Below are positions 28,215 through 36,998 of a stretch of DNA of 64,000 nucleotides, piece after piece. Positions within the stretch are counted from its first letter, which is position 1. Each line of letters opens with the position of its first letter. The notes below the pieces were generated by a model. That model made no database searches. It had not been told where the DNA came from and saw only the letters and a list, made by a program, of their open reading frames with translations. The stretch is from Leptospira andrefontaineae (GTDB lineage Bacteria; Spirochaetota; Leptospiria; Leptospirales; Leptospiraceae), in NCBI RefSeq assembly GCF_004770105.1, contig NZ_RQEY01000005.1, positions 248,001-312,000 on the forward strand. The letters run 5' to 3'. The translations under genes were made by a program, and so were the position numbers.

Positions 28215-28445
28215 ATGGAAAAACAACTTGAGCTGGACCATTATTATATTAGCCAGATCGAAGAGGCGGAGCTCGGAAAACGTATCCGTAACCGTGCTTT
28301 AGGAAGAGAAGAGTTCGATTTTTCTCCTTATTCCTGCTTTATCGAGTATAAAGCAAAGGATGCTCAGACAGGAATTGAGTATAGAGACTGTGTGATCGAT
28401 TACACTCGCTGTCCAAATTCCCGTTGTATCAAAAAACTACTCTAA
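28215..28445 (+). CDS. small conserved-looking hypothetical protein, 76 aa
   Basis: A short acidic protein with three Cys in the C-terminal half (CVIDYTRCPNSRC) plus one in YSCFIEY, which could bind a metal. It has no membrane segment. A perfect terminator follows directly, which supports a real transcription unit. The ribosome site is weak. It is not recognised. Confidence 0.6.
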   Translation: MEKQLELDHYYISQIEEAELGKRIRNRALGREEFDFSPYSCFIEYKAKDAQTGIEYRDCVIDYTRCPNSRCIKKLL

Positions 28446-28450
28446 TTCTC

Positions 28451-28476
28451 AAGCGAACTCGGATGAGTTCGCTTTT
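28451..28476 (+). terminator. Rho-independent terminator
   Basis: AAGCGAACTC-GGAT-GAGTTCGCTT is a 10-bp perfect stem with a tetraloop and T-run, 6 bp after the stop of the 76-aa gene. Confidence 0.88.
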
Positions 28477-28553
28477 CCAAATTCCTTCCTAATAAAAAAG
28501 AATCGATTTTTTCCTTAAATTTGAAATCCTAATTGGGTTTTCGAACACCGGCA

Positions 28554-29573
28554 ATGTTTTTTCTTCCGAATCGTACATTCAAAAAAAGAACTATTATTTC
28601 CAGGATTCTGCTTGGTGCCTTCTTCCTTTATGTAGCCGGATGTACTAGTTTCGATTATCGCAATTTATTCTCCGGCTATATTCGTTATGAAAAAGATGCA
28701 GGAGGAATTTGGATCCGGCTTCCTCTAAAAGAAGTGGATCATCTTCCTGTGATTTATCTTTCCTTGGACAAGGATAGGGAACCTCTCAGATTTTTGATAG
28801 ATACAGGTGCGTTTGTTTCATTTCTTTCCGAGGATCATGTTCCGGAAAATTCTCCTAAAAGAATTTTGAGTGCTAGCTTTCCTGGAGGTTCTGTCCAGTC
28901 AGTCAGAAGAACGATTAAAAACGATTTGTTCATCGGAGGGATACGTCCTTTCGAATCTGTGGAATTTTATTCTCATGTATTCCCTAAAGAATTAAGAGTG
29001 GATGGGATCTTAGGGATGAATGCATTCCTAGGTTCAGTCGTAGTTCTTGATTTGCCTGATAGAATTTCTCTTTGGAGATCTTCTACTTCCAGTCCTGCTC
29101 CCGGTTTTTTGGAAGAAAATTTATTTCCTATGTTTTTAAAATCTGGCCAACCTTCAGCGGTACTTCTTCGTCCACCTGGAACCAGAAAAGAATCTTGGAT
29201 CTTGGACACTGGAGCCGAATATAGCGTTCTAGACTGGGATACAATCAAGGCGGATCATTCCACCGAATATGTAGAGGGAAAGGAAGCCACAGTATTCAAT
29301 TTTGGTGGAGGCCGACTTAAAGCAAAGATCAGAACTCTTCGGCCTTTTTGTCCTGTTTTTGTAAAAAACGATTCTGAAGGGATAGGCTTCTGCACTCCTG
29401 AATTGGAGGTTTTTCCTGGAGGAATTCCCCCCGACGCTTTGCATTCGGACCACCGTAGAGGGATCGTCGGGATCTTGGGCCGGAATTGGATGGAAAACTA
29501 TCGAATTCTTTTGGACACAAAAAGGAGTCTTATTGGTATAGTAGGAAAGGAATCGGTCCCGGGAAATGAGTAA
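28554..29573 (+). CDS. lipoprotein with two retropepsin-type DTG motifs
   Basis: A 339-aa protein from the ATG at 28554. A signal peptide ends in the lipobox VAGC, so it should be anchored in a membrane facing the periplasm or outside. Two aspartic-protease half-sites are visible: LIDTGAF (Asp83) with GILGMNAFLG, and ILDTGAEYS (Asp218) with GILGRNW downstream. Each lobe looks like a retropepsin-like clan AA unit, so one chain could make a complete pepsin-like active site. The substrate is unknown. It overlaps the mnmA start by 8 bp. Confidence 0.8.
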   Translation: MFFLPNRTFKKRTIISRILLGAFFLYVAGCTSFDYRNLFSGYIRYEKDAGGIWIRLPLKEVDHLPVIYLSLDKDREPLRFLIDTGAFVSFLSEDHVPENSPKRILSASFPGGSVQSVRRTIKNDLFIGGIRPFESVEFYSHVFPKELRVDGILGMNAFLGSVVVLDLPDRISLWRSSTSSPAPGFLEENLFPMFLKSGQPSAVLLRPPGTRKESWILDTGAEYSVLDWDTIKADHSTEYVEGKEATVFNFGGGRLKAKIRTLRPFCPVFVKNDSEGIGFCTPELEVFPGGIPPDALHSDHRRGIVGILGRNWMENYRILLDTKRSLIGIVGKESVPGNE

Positions 29574-30720
29574 AGGTAAGATCATAGTAGCTATGAGTGG
29601 AGGGGTGGACAGTGCTGTCACTGCAGGCCTACTCATGGAAGAAGGTTACGAAGTGATCGGGGTCAACCTGCGTACCTGGGAGTATGAGGCTCCTGCTTGC
29701 GATACCACTAAAAAATCCTGTTGTTCTCCTGAAGATATAAGGGACGCGAGAGATGTCGGTCTCTCTTTAAACATTCCTTTTTATGTGATCAAGATGGAGA
29801 AACTTTTCCAAGAGAAGGTCATAGACAGATTTGTAAATGATTACAAGGAAGGAAAGACCCCGAATCCTTGCGTGGAATGTAATACTTTCGTGAAATTCGG
29901 TGCCTTATTCGAAAAGGCGCAAGCATTAGGAATTGATAAAATAGCTACCGGACATTATGCAAACATCGTAGAGATAGATGGAAGATATGCCGTGTCCAAC
30001 GCTCAGGATATGAATAAGAACCAGGCATATTATTTGTATGGATTATCCCAAGAGAATCTGAAAAATACCGTTTTTCCATTGGGTGGAATGACTAAACCTG
30101 AGGTTCGAGAGATCGCAAGAAGAATGGGACTTCCAGTTGCCGAAAAAGCGGAGTCTCAAGAGATCTGTTTTATTCCTGAAAACGATTATAGAAAGTTTTT
30201 GGCTAAGAAGAATATTAACTTCACTCCTGGATTTTTCAAATTACAAGATGGACAAGTGATTGGAGAACATTCCGGAAAAGAAAACTTCACCATAGGACAA
30301 AGAAAAGGTCTTGGTATTGCTTGGAAGGCTCCTTTATATGTGATCTCTATCCAAGACGATGGAACGGTTGTTTTGGCAGAAGAGAGACAAACCTTCGTGG
30401 AATCTTTTATTGTGGAAGATCTGAATCTACAAGCCTGGGCCCCCGTTCTGGAAACAGAAAGTTCGGAATGTAGAGTCCAAGTAAGATACCGTTCTCGTCC
30501 TATCAGAGCAAAAGTAGTACGTAACGAAAACTTTATAGAAGTATTCCCATTAGAAGAAGTGAAAGGTGTGGCTCCAGGTCAATCCGCTGTCTTCTATCCG
30601 AATGATTCCGATTATTTACTCGCAGGTGGGATCATCCGAAAAGGAAGTGTGACCACTTATGAAAAATCGGAACTTAGTATCTCGGAAAATTCGGAACTAG
30701 GAGTAAGCGTTCTTCCGTGA
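29566..30720 (+). CDS. mnmA: tRNA-specific 2-thiouridylase
   Basis: Adds the 2-thio group to U34 of tRNAs for Lys, Glu and Gln. The PP-loop AMSGGVDSAVTAGLL, the catalytic Cys in NPCVECNTFVKF and the second Cys in ESQEICFIPENDYRKFL are intact. The 384-aa length is normal. It overlaps the lipoprotein protease upstream by 8 bp and the ATP-grasp/FMN gene downstream by 4 bp (GTGA), so the three are one operon. Confidence 0.95.
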   Translation: MSKGKIIVAMSGGVDSAVTAGLLMEEGYEVIGVNLRTWEYEAPACDTTKKSCCSPEDIRDARDVGLSLNIPFYVIKMEKLFQEKVIDRFVNDYKEGKTPNPCVECNTFVKFGALFEKAQALGIDKIATGHYANIVEIDGRYAVSNAQDMNKNQAYYLYGLSQENLKNTVFPLGGMTKPEVREIARRMGLPVAEKAESQEICFIPENDYRKFLAKKNINFTPGFFKLQDGQVIGEHSGKENFTIGQRKGLGIAWKAPLYVISIQDDGTVVLAEERQTFVESFIVEDLNLQAWAPVLETESSECRVQVRYRSRPIRAKVVRNENFIEVFPLEEVKGVAPGQSAVFYPNDSDYLLAGGIIRKGSVTTYEKSELSISENSELGVSVLP

Positions 30721-32981
30721 GTAAAAAAATCGCAGGTAAGACGATCCTAATTATAGGCGGAGGACTTCTTCAAGTCCCAATCATCCAAACGGCAAAAACA
30801 ATGCTTCTCAGGACTGTGGTGGCGGATATGAATCCGGATGCACCTGGTCTGAAAATTTGTGATCTTCCTCTTATCATGTCTACAAAGGACATAGAAGGTA
30901 TGGTGAGAGAGGCCAAAAAATTATCTGCAACTACTAAGATAGATGGGGTAATCACTGCAGGAACAGATGCGAGTATGACTGTTGCAGCGGTTGCTAACGC
31001 GTTAGATCTTCCCGGGATCCGATTCGTAGACGCGGAAGCTGCTTCCAATAAAGTAAAGATGAGAGAACGCCTGAAAAAAGCGGGTGTCCCGATTCCAGGA
31101 TTTGCTCCTGTTTGGAGTATCCAAGATACTCGTGACGCGTTGGAATTCCTACAATTCCCATTGGTAATGAAACCTGCGGACAATATGGGAGCCCGTGGAG
31201 TTGTAAAAGTAAATAATAGAGAAGAGTTACAGGCCGCATTCAAACATGCCAAAAAATATTCACCGACTGGTGAGATGATCTTAGAAGAATATATGCCAGG
31301 TCCTGAAGTTTCCGTAGATGCGCTCGCATGGGACGGAAAATATATGATCACAGGTCTTGCGGACCGTATCATAGAGAGAGAACCTTATTTTATAGAGATG
31401 GGCCATAATATGCCTTCCGCTCTTTCTCCTGAGATACAAAAAGAAATAGAAGATGTGATGTTCCGAGGAATGCAAGCTCTCGGGATCAGAAGAGGTGCAG
31501 GTAAAGGTGATATTAAAGTAACTCCTACCGGTGTAAAAGTAGGAGAGATCGCTGCAAGACTTTCCGGAGGATTCATGTCCGCTTTTACTTTTCCTTTATC
31601 AAGCGGAATTAATCTGAATAGAGCTGCCATCTTAATCGCACTTGGAGAAGAGCCGGATAATTTAGAGCCATTATTTCATAGAGTTTCTATTGAAAGAGCA
31701 TTACTTGCACCTAAGGGAAAACTTCTTTCGATCGATGGATTGGAAGAGGCCAAGAAGATAGAAGGTGTAACCGATATCTATCTATTGCACAAAGTGGGAG
31801 ATATTATCCCGGAGCCCACAAACAATATCGAAAAAACCGGGCATGTGATTATCTCTGCGGAAAATTTAAACCAGGCAGAGAACGTATTCTCTAAAGTATT
31901 AGAAACGATTAAATTTACTTGTGATGAATTATATTCTATTTCTGAAAAAGAAATTGCTGCGAATGCAAGAATCCGGTTCGGAAAAGAGATCTGTTGGGTC
32001 TGTAAGGTTTGCGACGGAACAGATTGTGCCTCAGGGGTTCCCGGAATGGGCGGTGTTGGAAGAATGCTCAGCTTCCAGGACAATACAAAAGCATTAGAAG
32101 AATATTCTATTCTACCAAGATATATCCGAGAGAATGTTCAGGCGAGTACCGAAAGCCAATTTTTAGGACAGAAATTATCCACTTCTTTCATGTGTGCTCC
32201 TATGACAGGTGCAATCACGAATATGAGTGGGGCCATGGATGAATATACTTTGGCCGCGGTTTTATTGGAAGGATGTTTGGCCTCCGGCAGCTTAGCATGG
32301 TTAGGCGATGGTGCAAGTCCTGAAAAATATCTGATCATTCTGGAAGCCCTCAAAAAAGTAGAAGGTAAGGGTATCTTAATCTGCAAACCTAGAGAAGACG
32401 AAGGGCTGATCAAGGAAAGATTCCAAGAAGCAGAGGCACAAGGTGTTCTCGCTTTAGGTATGGATATAGACGCGGTGAATTTCAAAACTCTGGTCCAGAA
32501 AAAAATCCCTTCGGTCACAAGAGGAGTGGACGCTCTTTCTAAAATACGTTCTTATACAAAACTTCCTTTTATCTTAAAAGGTGTGATGAGTCCAGAAGAT
32601 GCGATCCTTGCGAAAGAAGCGGGAGCGGACGCGATCGTTGTTTCCAATCATGGAGGCAGAGTGTTGGACGATATGCCTGGAACTGCGAGAGTTCTTCCTA
32701 TGATCCGTGAAGCATTGGGCCCTGATTTTCCTATCTCTGTGGACGGAGGAGTGAGAAGTGGAGCAGACGTTTTCAAAATGCATGCATTAGGTGCGAACAA
32801 TGTTCTAGTCGGAAGACCTATGGCGATTTCCGCAGTTGGTGGAGGTGTTGCAGGAGTCCGATTTTTAGTGGGTCAGTACACTGAAGGTTTGGCACAGGCA
32901 ATGAATACTGTAGGAGTTTCCAGAATTTCCGAGATTAGGAAAGAATTTATTTTCAGAAAAAAAGAGGAAACTTCCTCTTAA
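30717..32981 (+). CDS. fusion of ATP-grasp ligase and FMN alpha-hydroxyacid-oxidase-like domain
   Basis: A 754-aa two-part protein starting at GTG. Residues 1 to about 400 are a carbamoyl-phosphate-synthase-like ATP-grasp module (ILIIGGGLLQVPIIQTAK, FPLVMKPADNMGARGV, GEMILEEYMPGPEVSVD, VGEIAARLSGGFMS). A four-Cys cluster follows at Cys426, 429, 432 and 437 (CWVCKVCDGTDC), of iron-sulphur or zinc type. Residues about 440-754 form a TIM barrel with SNHGGRVLDDMPGT (catalytic His), SVDGGVRSGADVFK and ANNVLVGRP, as in lactate/glycolate oxidases. The reaction is unknown. It is in an operon with mnmA. No frameshift lies between the modules, so the fusion is real. Confidence 0.85.
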   Translation: MSKKIAGKTILIIGGGLLQVPIIQTAKTMLLRTVVADMNPDAPGLKICDLPLIMSTKDIEGMVREAKKLSATTKIDGVITAGTDASMTVAAVANALDLPGIRFVDAEAASNKVKMRERLKKAGVPIPGFAPVWSIQDTRDALEFLQFPLVMKPADNMGARGVVKVNNREELQAAFKHAKKYSPTGEMILEEYMPGPEVSVDALAWDGKYMITGLADRIIEREPYFIEMGHNMPSALSPEIQKEIEDVMFRGMQALGIRRGAGKGDIKVTPTGVKVGEIAARLSGGFMSAFTFPLSSGINLNRAAILIALGEEPDNLEPLFHRVSIERALLAPKGKLLSIDGLEEAKKIEGVTDIYLLHKVGDIIPEPTNNIEKTGHVIISAENLNQAENVFSKVLETIKFTCDELYSISEKEIAANARIRFGKEICWVCKVCDGTDCASGVPGMGGVGRMLSFQDNTKALEEYSILPRYIRENVQASTESQFLGQKLSTSFMCAPMTGAITNMSGAMDEYTLAAVLLEGCLASGSLAWLGDGASPEKYLIILEALKKVEGKGILICKPREDEGLIKERFQEAEAQGVLALGMDIDAVNFKTLVQKKIPSVTRGVDALSKIRSYTKLPFILKGVMSPEDAILAKEAGADAIVVSNHGGRVLDDMPGTARVLPMIREALGPDFPISVDGGVRSGADVFKMHALGANNVLVGRPMAISAVGGGVAGVRFLVGQYTEGLAQAMNTVGVSRISEIRKEFIFRKKEETSS

Positions 32982-33189
32982 AATCAACCTTAGGTTTTTC
33001 TTTTTGCCAGACTTTTGATACAATTCCACAAAAGGATCTCCGAACATCCCCTTAACGTATTAGTAGAATATAATGCAAAAAGAATGATCCGGAAAATTCC
33101 TTAGAACCAGTAATTTCCTTTCCCTAAACGAGGGAGTCGTTAAACTCGGATTCCTTGTTAAAGGGTAAGTGATCCTTTAGGAGGAAAGT

Positions 33190-34401
33190 TTGGATCGGAC
33201 AGTCAAAGAAACAGAGGCTCTGACTAAAATCCTCCAAACATTGTTTGCGAGATTACCCGTTTCCGTGGAAATTAAGGGTAGATCCTATCCCGCAAAAATC
33301 GTAGGGATCAAAGACGGTCTCTATCTTCTCACTTCTCTACCCGGAAAATCGGACGGGGAGAAGACACGGGTTTTATTTCTCACTCATAATAATCATTTTT
33401 TTCATGGTGTTTTTACTGTTGTTCAAAGAAACGCAGGTAATGGTTTAGAATTACTTAGGATCCAGGCTGTAAAAGTCAGCGAGGCAAAACGTGCCCAAGG
33501 AAGGGTGGATCTGGAAGGTGGCGGCGGAGAGCCTATTTTTCTTACTAATATTATCAATCAACTACACCTAAGACGTTCATTAGGTTTTATTGATAAAATA
33601 GTGGAGACCATCCTGCAAAAACATTCCAAAAAGATGAAGGAAACATATCCCGATTCTTTGATCTATTTTTCGGATAGAATGGATAATAGACTTAGGATCA
33701 TGTACAACTTCGAACAATCTATCTTCGTTACCAATCGTTTGGAAAGAAGTTCAGGTGGAGCGGGGCAAAATTTTGTTCCGATCGAAGAATATATAAAACT
33801 TTTGGCATTGAATAAACTAGAATCCAGATTTATTTCCGAAATTTCAGTTTTGATTCGTTATAAAAATTATACTCCTCTTGGTTATGTGCAGGTTCTATCT
33901 GACAGACCATTAGATACGGAAGATTATAATAAGATTACATTATTTGCCGCTGCAATCTCTAGAGATGTGATCGCCTCCGGATTCTTCCAAGAATCAAAAG
34001 AAAGATGTATGGCAGAAGATATAAGTAGAAGTGGACTCGGATTCTTCCATCCACAATCCATTTTCTTTTCGAGAAGTTTTGCCGTGGGGGAAATTTTACT
34101 CTGTGATATACAATTGAATCAGGAATTGAAAGGAACCTTTAGGGCAGTTATCCGAAACATCACAAACACGGATAAAATGTTTCGGATCGGTTTACAATTC
34201 TTCAACTTAAATTCCAAAGAAGAAGAGATACTGAACCAATTCGTAGATTCTAGATTAGGACCGGGAGAAGGTTCCCAAGCACCGGAATCTGCTGCCCAAG
34301 ATCCGTCTCCTCCTTCCGAAGAGGAATCAGCTCCTGAAATGGAAACAATTTCGGAAGAGGTGCCTGATATGGGTTTTGAAGGAGAAGAAGAGTCTGTCTA
34401 A
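33190..34401 (+). CDS. PilZ-like / DUF1577-type protein
   Basis: A 403-aa soluble protein starting at TTG with a perfect AGGAGG five bases upstream. The C-terminal third contains AEDISRSGLGFFHPQ and GTFRAVIRNITN...RIGLQFFNL, which has the strand pattern and DxSxxG motif of PilZ c-di-GMP receptors. The expected RxxxR is not obvious, so binding is uncertain. I believe this is the leptospiral DUF1577 group, but that is from memory. The tail is acidic and Pro/Glu-rich. It overlaps the next gene by 26 bp. Confidence 0.65.
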   Translation: MDRTVKETEALTKILQTLFARLPVSVEIKGRSYPAKIVGIKDGLYLLTSLPGKSDGEKTRVLFLTHNNHFFHGVFTVVQRNAGNGLELLRIQAVKVSEAKRAQGRVDLEGGGGEPIFLTNIINQLHLRRSLGFIDKIVETILQKHSKKMKETYPDSLIYFSDRMDNRLRIMYNFEQSIFVTNRLERSSGGAGQNFVPIEEYIKLLALNKLESRFISEISVLIRYKNYTPLGYVQVLSDRPLDTEDYNKITLFAAAISRDVIASGFFQESKERCMAEDISRSGLGFFHPQSIFFSRSFAVGEILLCDIQLNQELKGTFRAVIRNITNTDKMFRIGLQFFNLNSKEEEILNQFVDSRLGPGEGSQAPESAAQDPSPPSEEESAPEMETISEEVPDMGFEGEEESV

Positions 34402-35365
34402 TTCTCCAACACAAGAAGGTCTCAGAACAAAGATCGGAAAAGAAGAGGCCGGAGTTAGACTGGATGTGTTTCTTGCTTCCAGGTTTACTTATCAATCCAG
34501 ATCCAATTGGAGAAAAATATTAGAGGAAGGTAAAATACTCGTACAAGGAAAAGTTGCGAAACCTTCTTACTCCATCAAAGAAGGAGATGAGATACTTTAT
34601 CTTCCTGGAGAAAGTTTTGAGCCTTCTGTTCAAACTGATTTCAGGATTTTATTCGAAGATTCCAGATATATCGCAGTAGATAAGCCTGGAGATATCCCGA
34701 TTCATAGCGCAGGAAGATATAGAAAAAATAATCTCACAGATCTGATCCAAGAAGATCCTCGTTTCGAAAAAATTTACACAATCCATAGATTGGATAGAGA
34801 GACTTCCGGGGTTGTGGTTTTTGGAAAAGATTCGGAAGCCGCTTCCAAATTGGCGGATCTATTCTCCAAAAGAAAAATAAACAAAACCTATATTTCCTAC
34901 GTTTGGGGAAATTTCCCGGTATCCGTTAGCGCAAAAGGGTATTTGATATCGGATCCTTCTTCTTCGATCCGTAAAAAAAGAAAATTTGTCTCCGAGGATT
35001 CGTTTCGAAAATTAGAAACTCAAGAAGAAAATCCGGAAACCTGCGAAACTAATTTTAGAAAAATTGGAGAAGGTACGTTTCAGGGAATGACTTTTTCTAA
35101 AGTGTATTGTTTCCCAAAAACCGGGAGACTTCATCAAATACGGGCCACGTTGTATTCATTAGGATTTCCTTTACTCGGAGATAAAATTTATGGAAAGGAT
35201 GAGGATACATTTCTGGAATTTATAGAAGGAAAAGATCCGGATCTGATCACAAAACTTGGGATGAATAGACAGGCCCTACATTCCAGTTCCTTAAAGTTCA
35301 TTCATCCATTTACCGGTATAAAAACCAAGATCAGATCTAATTTACCTCAGGACTTTCCAGAATGA
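34376..35365 (+). CDS. RluA/RluD-family pseudouridine synthase
   Basis: Isomerises uridine in rRNA or tRNA. An S4-type RNA-binding domain (GVRLDVFLASRF, KILVQGKVAKPSYSIKEGD) is followed by the catalytic domain with IHRLDRETSGVVVF (Asp of HRLDxxTSG). Further on are KTYISYVWG, GRLHQIRATLYSLGFPLLGDKIYG and ALHSSSLKFIHPFTG. The exact RNA target cannot be read. The start is TTG inside the previous gene; no other start precedes the S4 domain. Its stop overlaps the nhaC-like ATG (ATGA). Confidence 0.9.
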   Translation: MKEKKSLSNSPTQEGLRTKIGKEEAGVRLDVFLASRFTYQSRSNWRKILEEGKILVQGKVAKPSYSIKEGDEILYLPGESFEPSVQTDFRILFEDSRYIAVDKPGDIPIHSAGRYRKNNLTDLIQEDPRFEKIYTIHRLDRETSGVVVFGKDSEAASKLADLFSKRKINKTYISYVWGNFPVSVSAKGYLISDPSSSIRKKRKFVSEDSFRKLETQEENPETCETNFRKIGEGTFQGMTFSKVYCFPKTGRLHQIRATLYSLGFPLLGDKIYGKDEDTFLEFIEGKDPDLITKLGMNRQALHSSSLKFIHPFTGIKTKIRSNLPQDFPE

Positions 35366-36810
35366 ACGAAAAACCGGGATTCTGGATCTCCTTATTTCCT
35401 CTTGGATTTTTGATACTCTCTTTGAGTACTGCGGGATATTTATTCGGAAGTGGTATCGCCGAAGGTCCTGCTCAAATTTTATTATTTAGCGCAGGTGCGA
35501 TCTCTGCAGGAATTTCCAGACTCAGAGGAATTTCTTGGGAAAAGATAGAAGATACAGTTTTAGATTCTCTCCGAAATGTTTTGCAACCCATACTCATTTT
35601 ACTTTTGATAGGAGCATTGATTGGAATTTGGATCCGTTCCGGAATAGTTCCTGCATTAATAGTCTGGGGATTGGAATTATTAAAACCTGAGATATTTTTA
35701 CCATCTGCTTTGATCTTATCCTCCGTTGTTTCTTTGGCTACCGGAAGTTCTTGGTCCACTGCAGGAACTATCGGTGTCGCATTGATCGGAGTGGGAGCGG
35801 GACTTGGAAAACCTTTGGGAATGGTAGCAGGAGCAGTTGTTTCGGGGGCCTACTTTGGAGATAAACTTTCTCCCTTTTCGGAAACTACAAATCTTGCATC
35901 TTCCATCACTGGGGTTTCACTTCTATCACATATACGTAATATGGCCAGGACCACTTTGCCTGCTTTCGGGTTTTGTCTTTTGGCATTCGGATTTTTAGGC
36001 TGGGGCGGAAGCCATGGAGAAACAGAAACTACAACCGGACCCGTGATCTCTGCATTAAAATCAGAATTCCAAATTTCTTGGGTTCTGCTACTTCCGCCAC
36101 TTCTAACATTCTTCCTTATCTATTTTAGGGTTTCCGCTATTCCTTCTATTTTCATTGGGATCTTGAGCGGCGGAGTTTGTTTTGTTCTTACCCAGTCCAA
36201 TATATATGCAAATTCTTTAAACTTCCAGGATGCTGCTTCTTCTGCCTTTAAAAATTTGGTCTCGGCCGCCTCCGAAGGAACAAAGGTCAAGACTGGACAT
36301 ACGGTTGTAGATGGATTATTGTCCAGAGGTGGAATGTCTTCCATGCTTTCTACAGTTTGGCTGATCATCTCGGCTATGTTTTATGCCGGGATTATGGAAG
36401 GAGGTGGAATGACCCAAGTTTTGGCGGAGAAGGTCTTAAATTGGGCCAAGGCGAGGGGTTCCTTGTTTGCGGCTACAGTATTCACCTGTGTCGGAACCAA
36501 TCTATTTTGCGCGGACCAATATCTTGCGATCGTAGTACCTGGTAAAATGTTCAAAGAAGCTTACTCCAGAAAAGGATTAGATCCTAGAAATCTTTCCCGC
36601 TGTTTAGAAGACTCTGGAACAATGACTTCTGCTTTAGTCCCTTGGAATTCCTGCGGTTCCTTTATGGCTACGGCATTAGGAGTTCCTACACTTGTGTATC
36701 TTCCTTATGCATTCTTAAATTTACTTTCTCCTTTGTTTTCTTTGGTCACAGGATGGACCGGTTGGGGACTGGCAGGAAAAGATCCTGAATCTAAAAAAGA
36801 TCTATCCTGA
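35362..36810 (+). CDS. nhaC: NhaC-type Na+/H+ antiporter
   Basis: An inner-membrane antiporter of 482 aa with a dozen or so hydrophobic segments. SLATGSSWSTAGTIGVALIGVG, the segment AYFGDKLSPFSETTNLA and the C-terminal DSGTMTSALVPWNSCGSFM are typical of NhaC. It probably exports Na+ for pH and salt balance. It is translationally coupled to the pseudouridine synthase. Confidence 0.92.
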   Translation: MNEKPGFWISLFPLGFLILSLSTAGYLFGSGIAEGPAQILLFSAGAISAGISRLRGISWEKIEDTVLDSLRNVLQPILILLLIGALIGIWIRSGIVPALIVWGLELLKPEIFLPSALILSSVVSLATGSSWSTAGTIGVALIGVGAGLGKPLGMVAGAVVSGAYFGDKLSPFSETTNLASSITGVSLLSHIRNMARTTLPAFGFCLLAFGFLGWGGSHGETETTTGPVISALKSEFQISWVLLLPPLLTFFLIYFRVSAIPSIFIGILSGGVCFVLTQSNIYANSLNFQDAASSAFKNLVSAASEGTKVKTGHTVVDGLLSRGGMSSMLSTVWLIISAMFYAGIMEGGGMTQVLAEKVLNWAKARGSLFAATVFTCVGTNLFCADQYLAIVVPGKMFKEAYSRKGLDPRNLSRCLEDSGTMTSALVPWNSCGSFMATALGVPTLVYLPYAFLNLLSPLFSLVTGWTGWGLAGKDPESKKDLS

Positions 36811-36917
36811 AATCTTTTTAGCTTTTAAGAAGAAGAAGCTTTCTATAACATTTGCTCGATTATAAATCTTAGAAAAATGCTTGTGTCGTCACAGCGATAT
36901 GCGAAAATACTAAAAAA

Positions 36918-36970
36918 GTGAGCAAAAGCTCACATTTTGAAAAAGGCATGTCTCGGGTGAAATTCCGAGA
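36918..36970 (+). promoter_or_regulatory. two hairpins in the leader of the copper-protein operon
   Basis: GTGAGC-AAAA-GCTCAC (36918-36933) and TCTCGG-N8-CCGAGA (36951-36970) are perfect 6-bp stems. They lie 66 and 29 bp upstream of the ATG at 36999. They may be DNA operators or RNA elements; no known riboswitch is recognised. Confidence 0.45.
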
Positions 36971-36998
36971 TACTTCGAATATGAGGAGAGGAGTTGCG

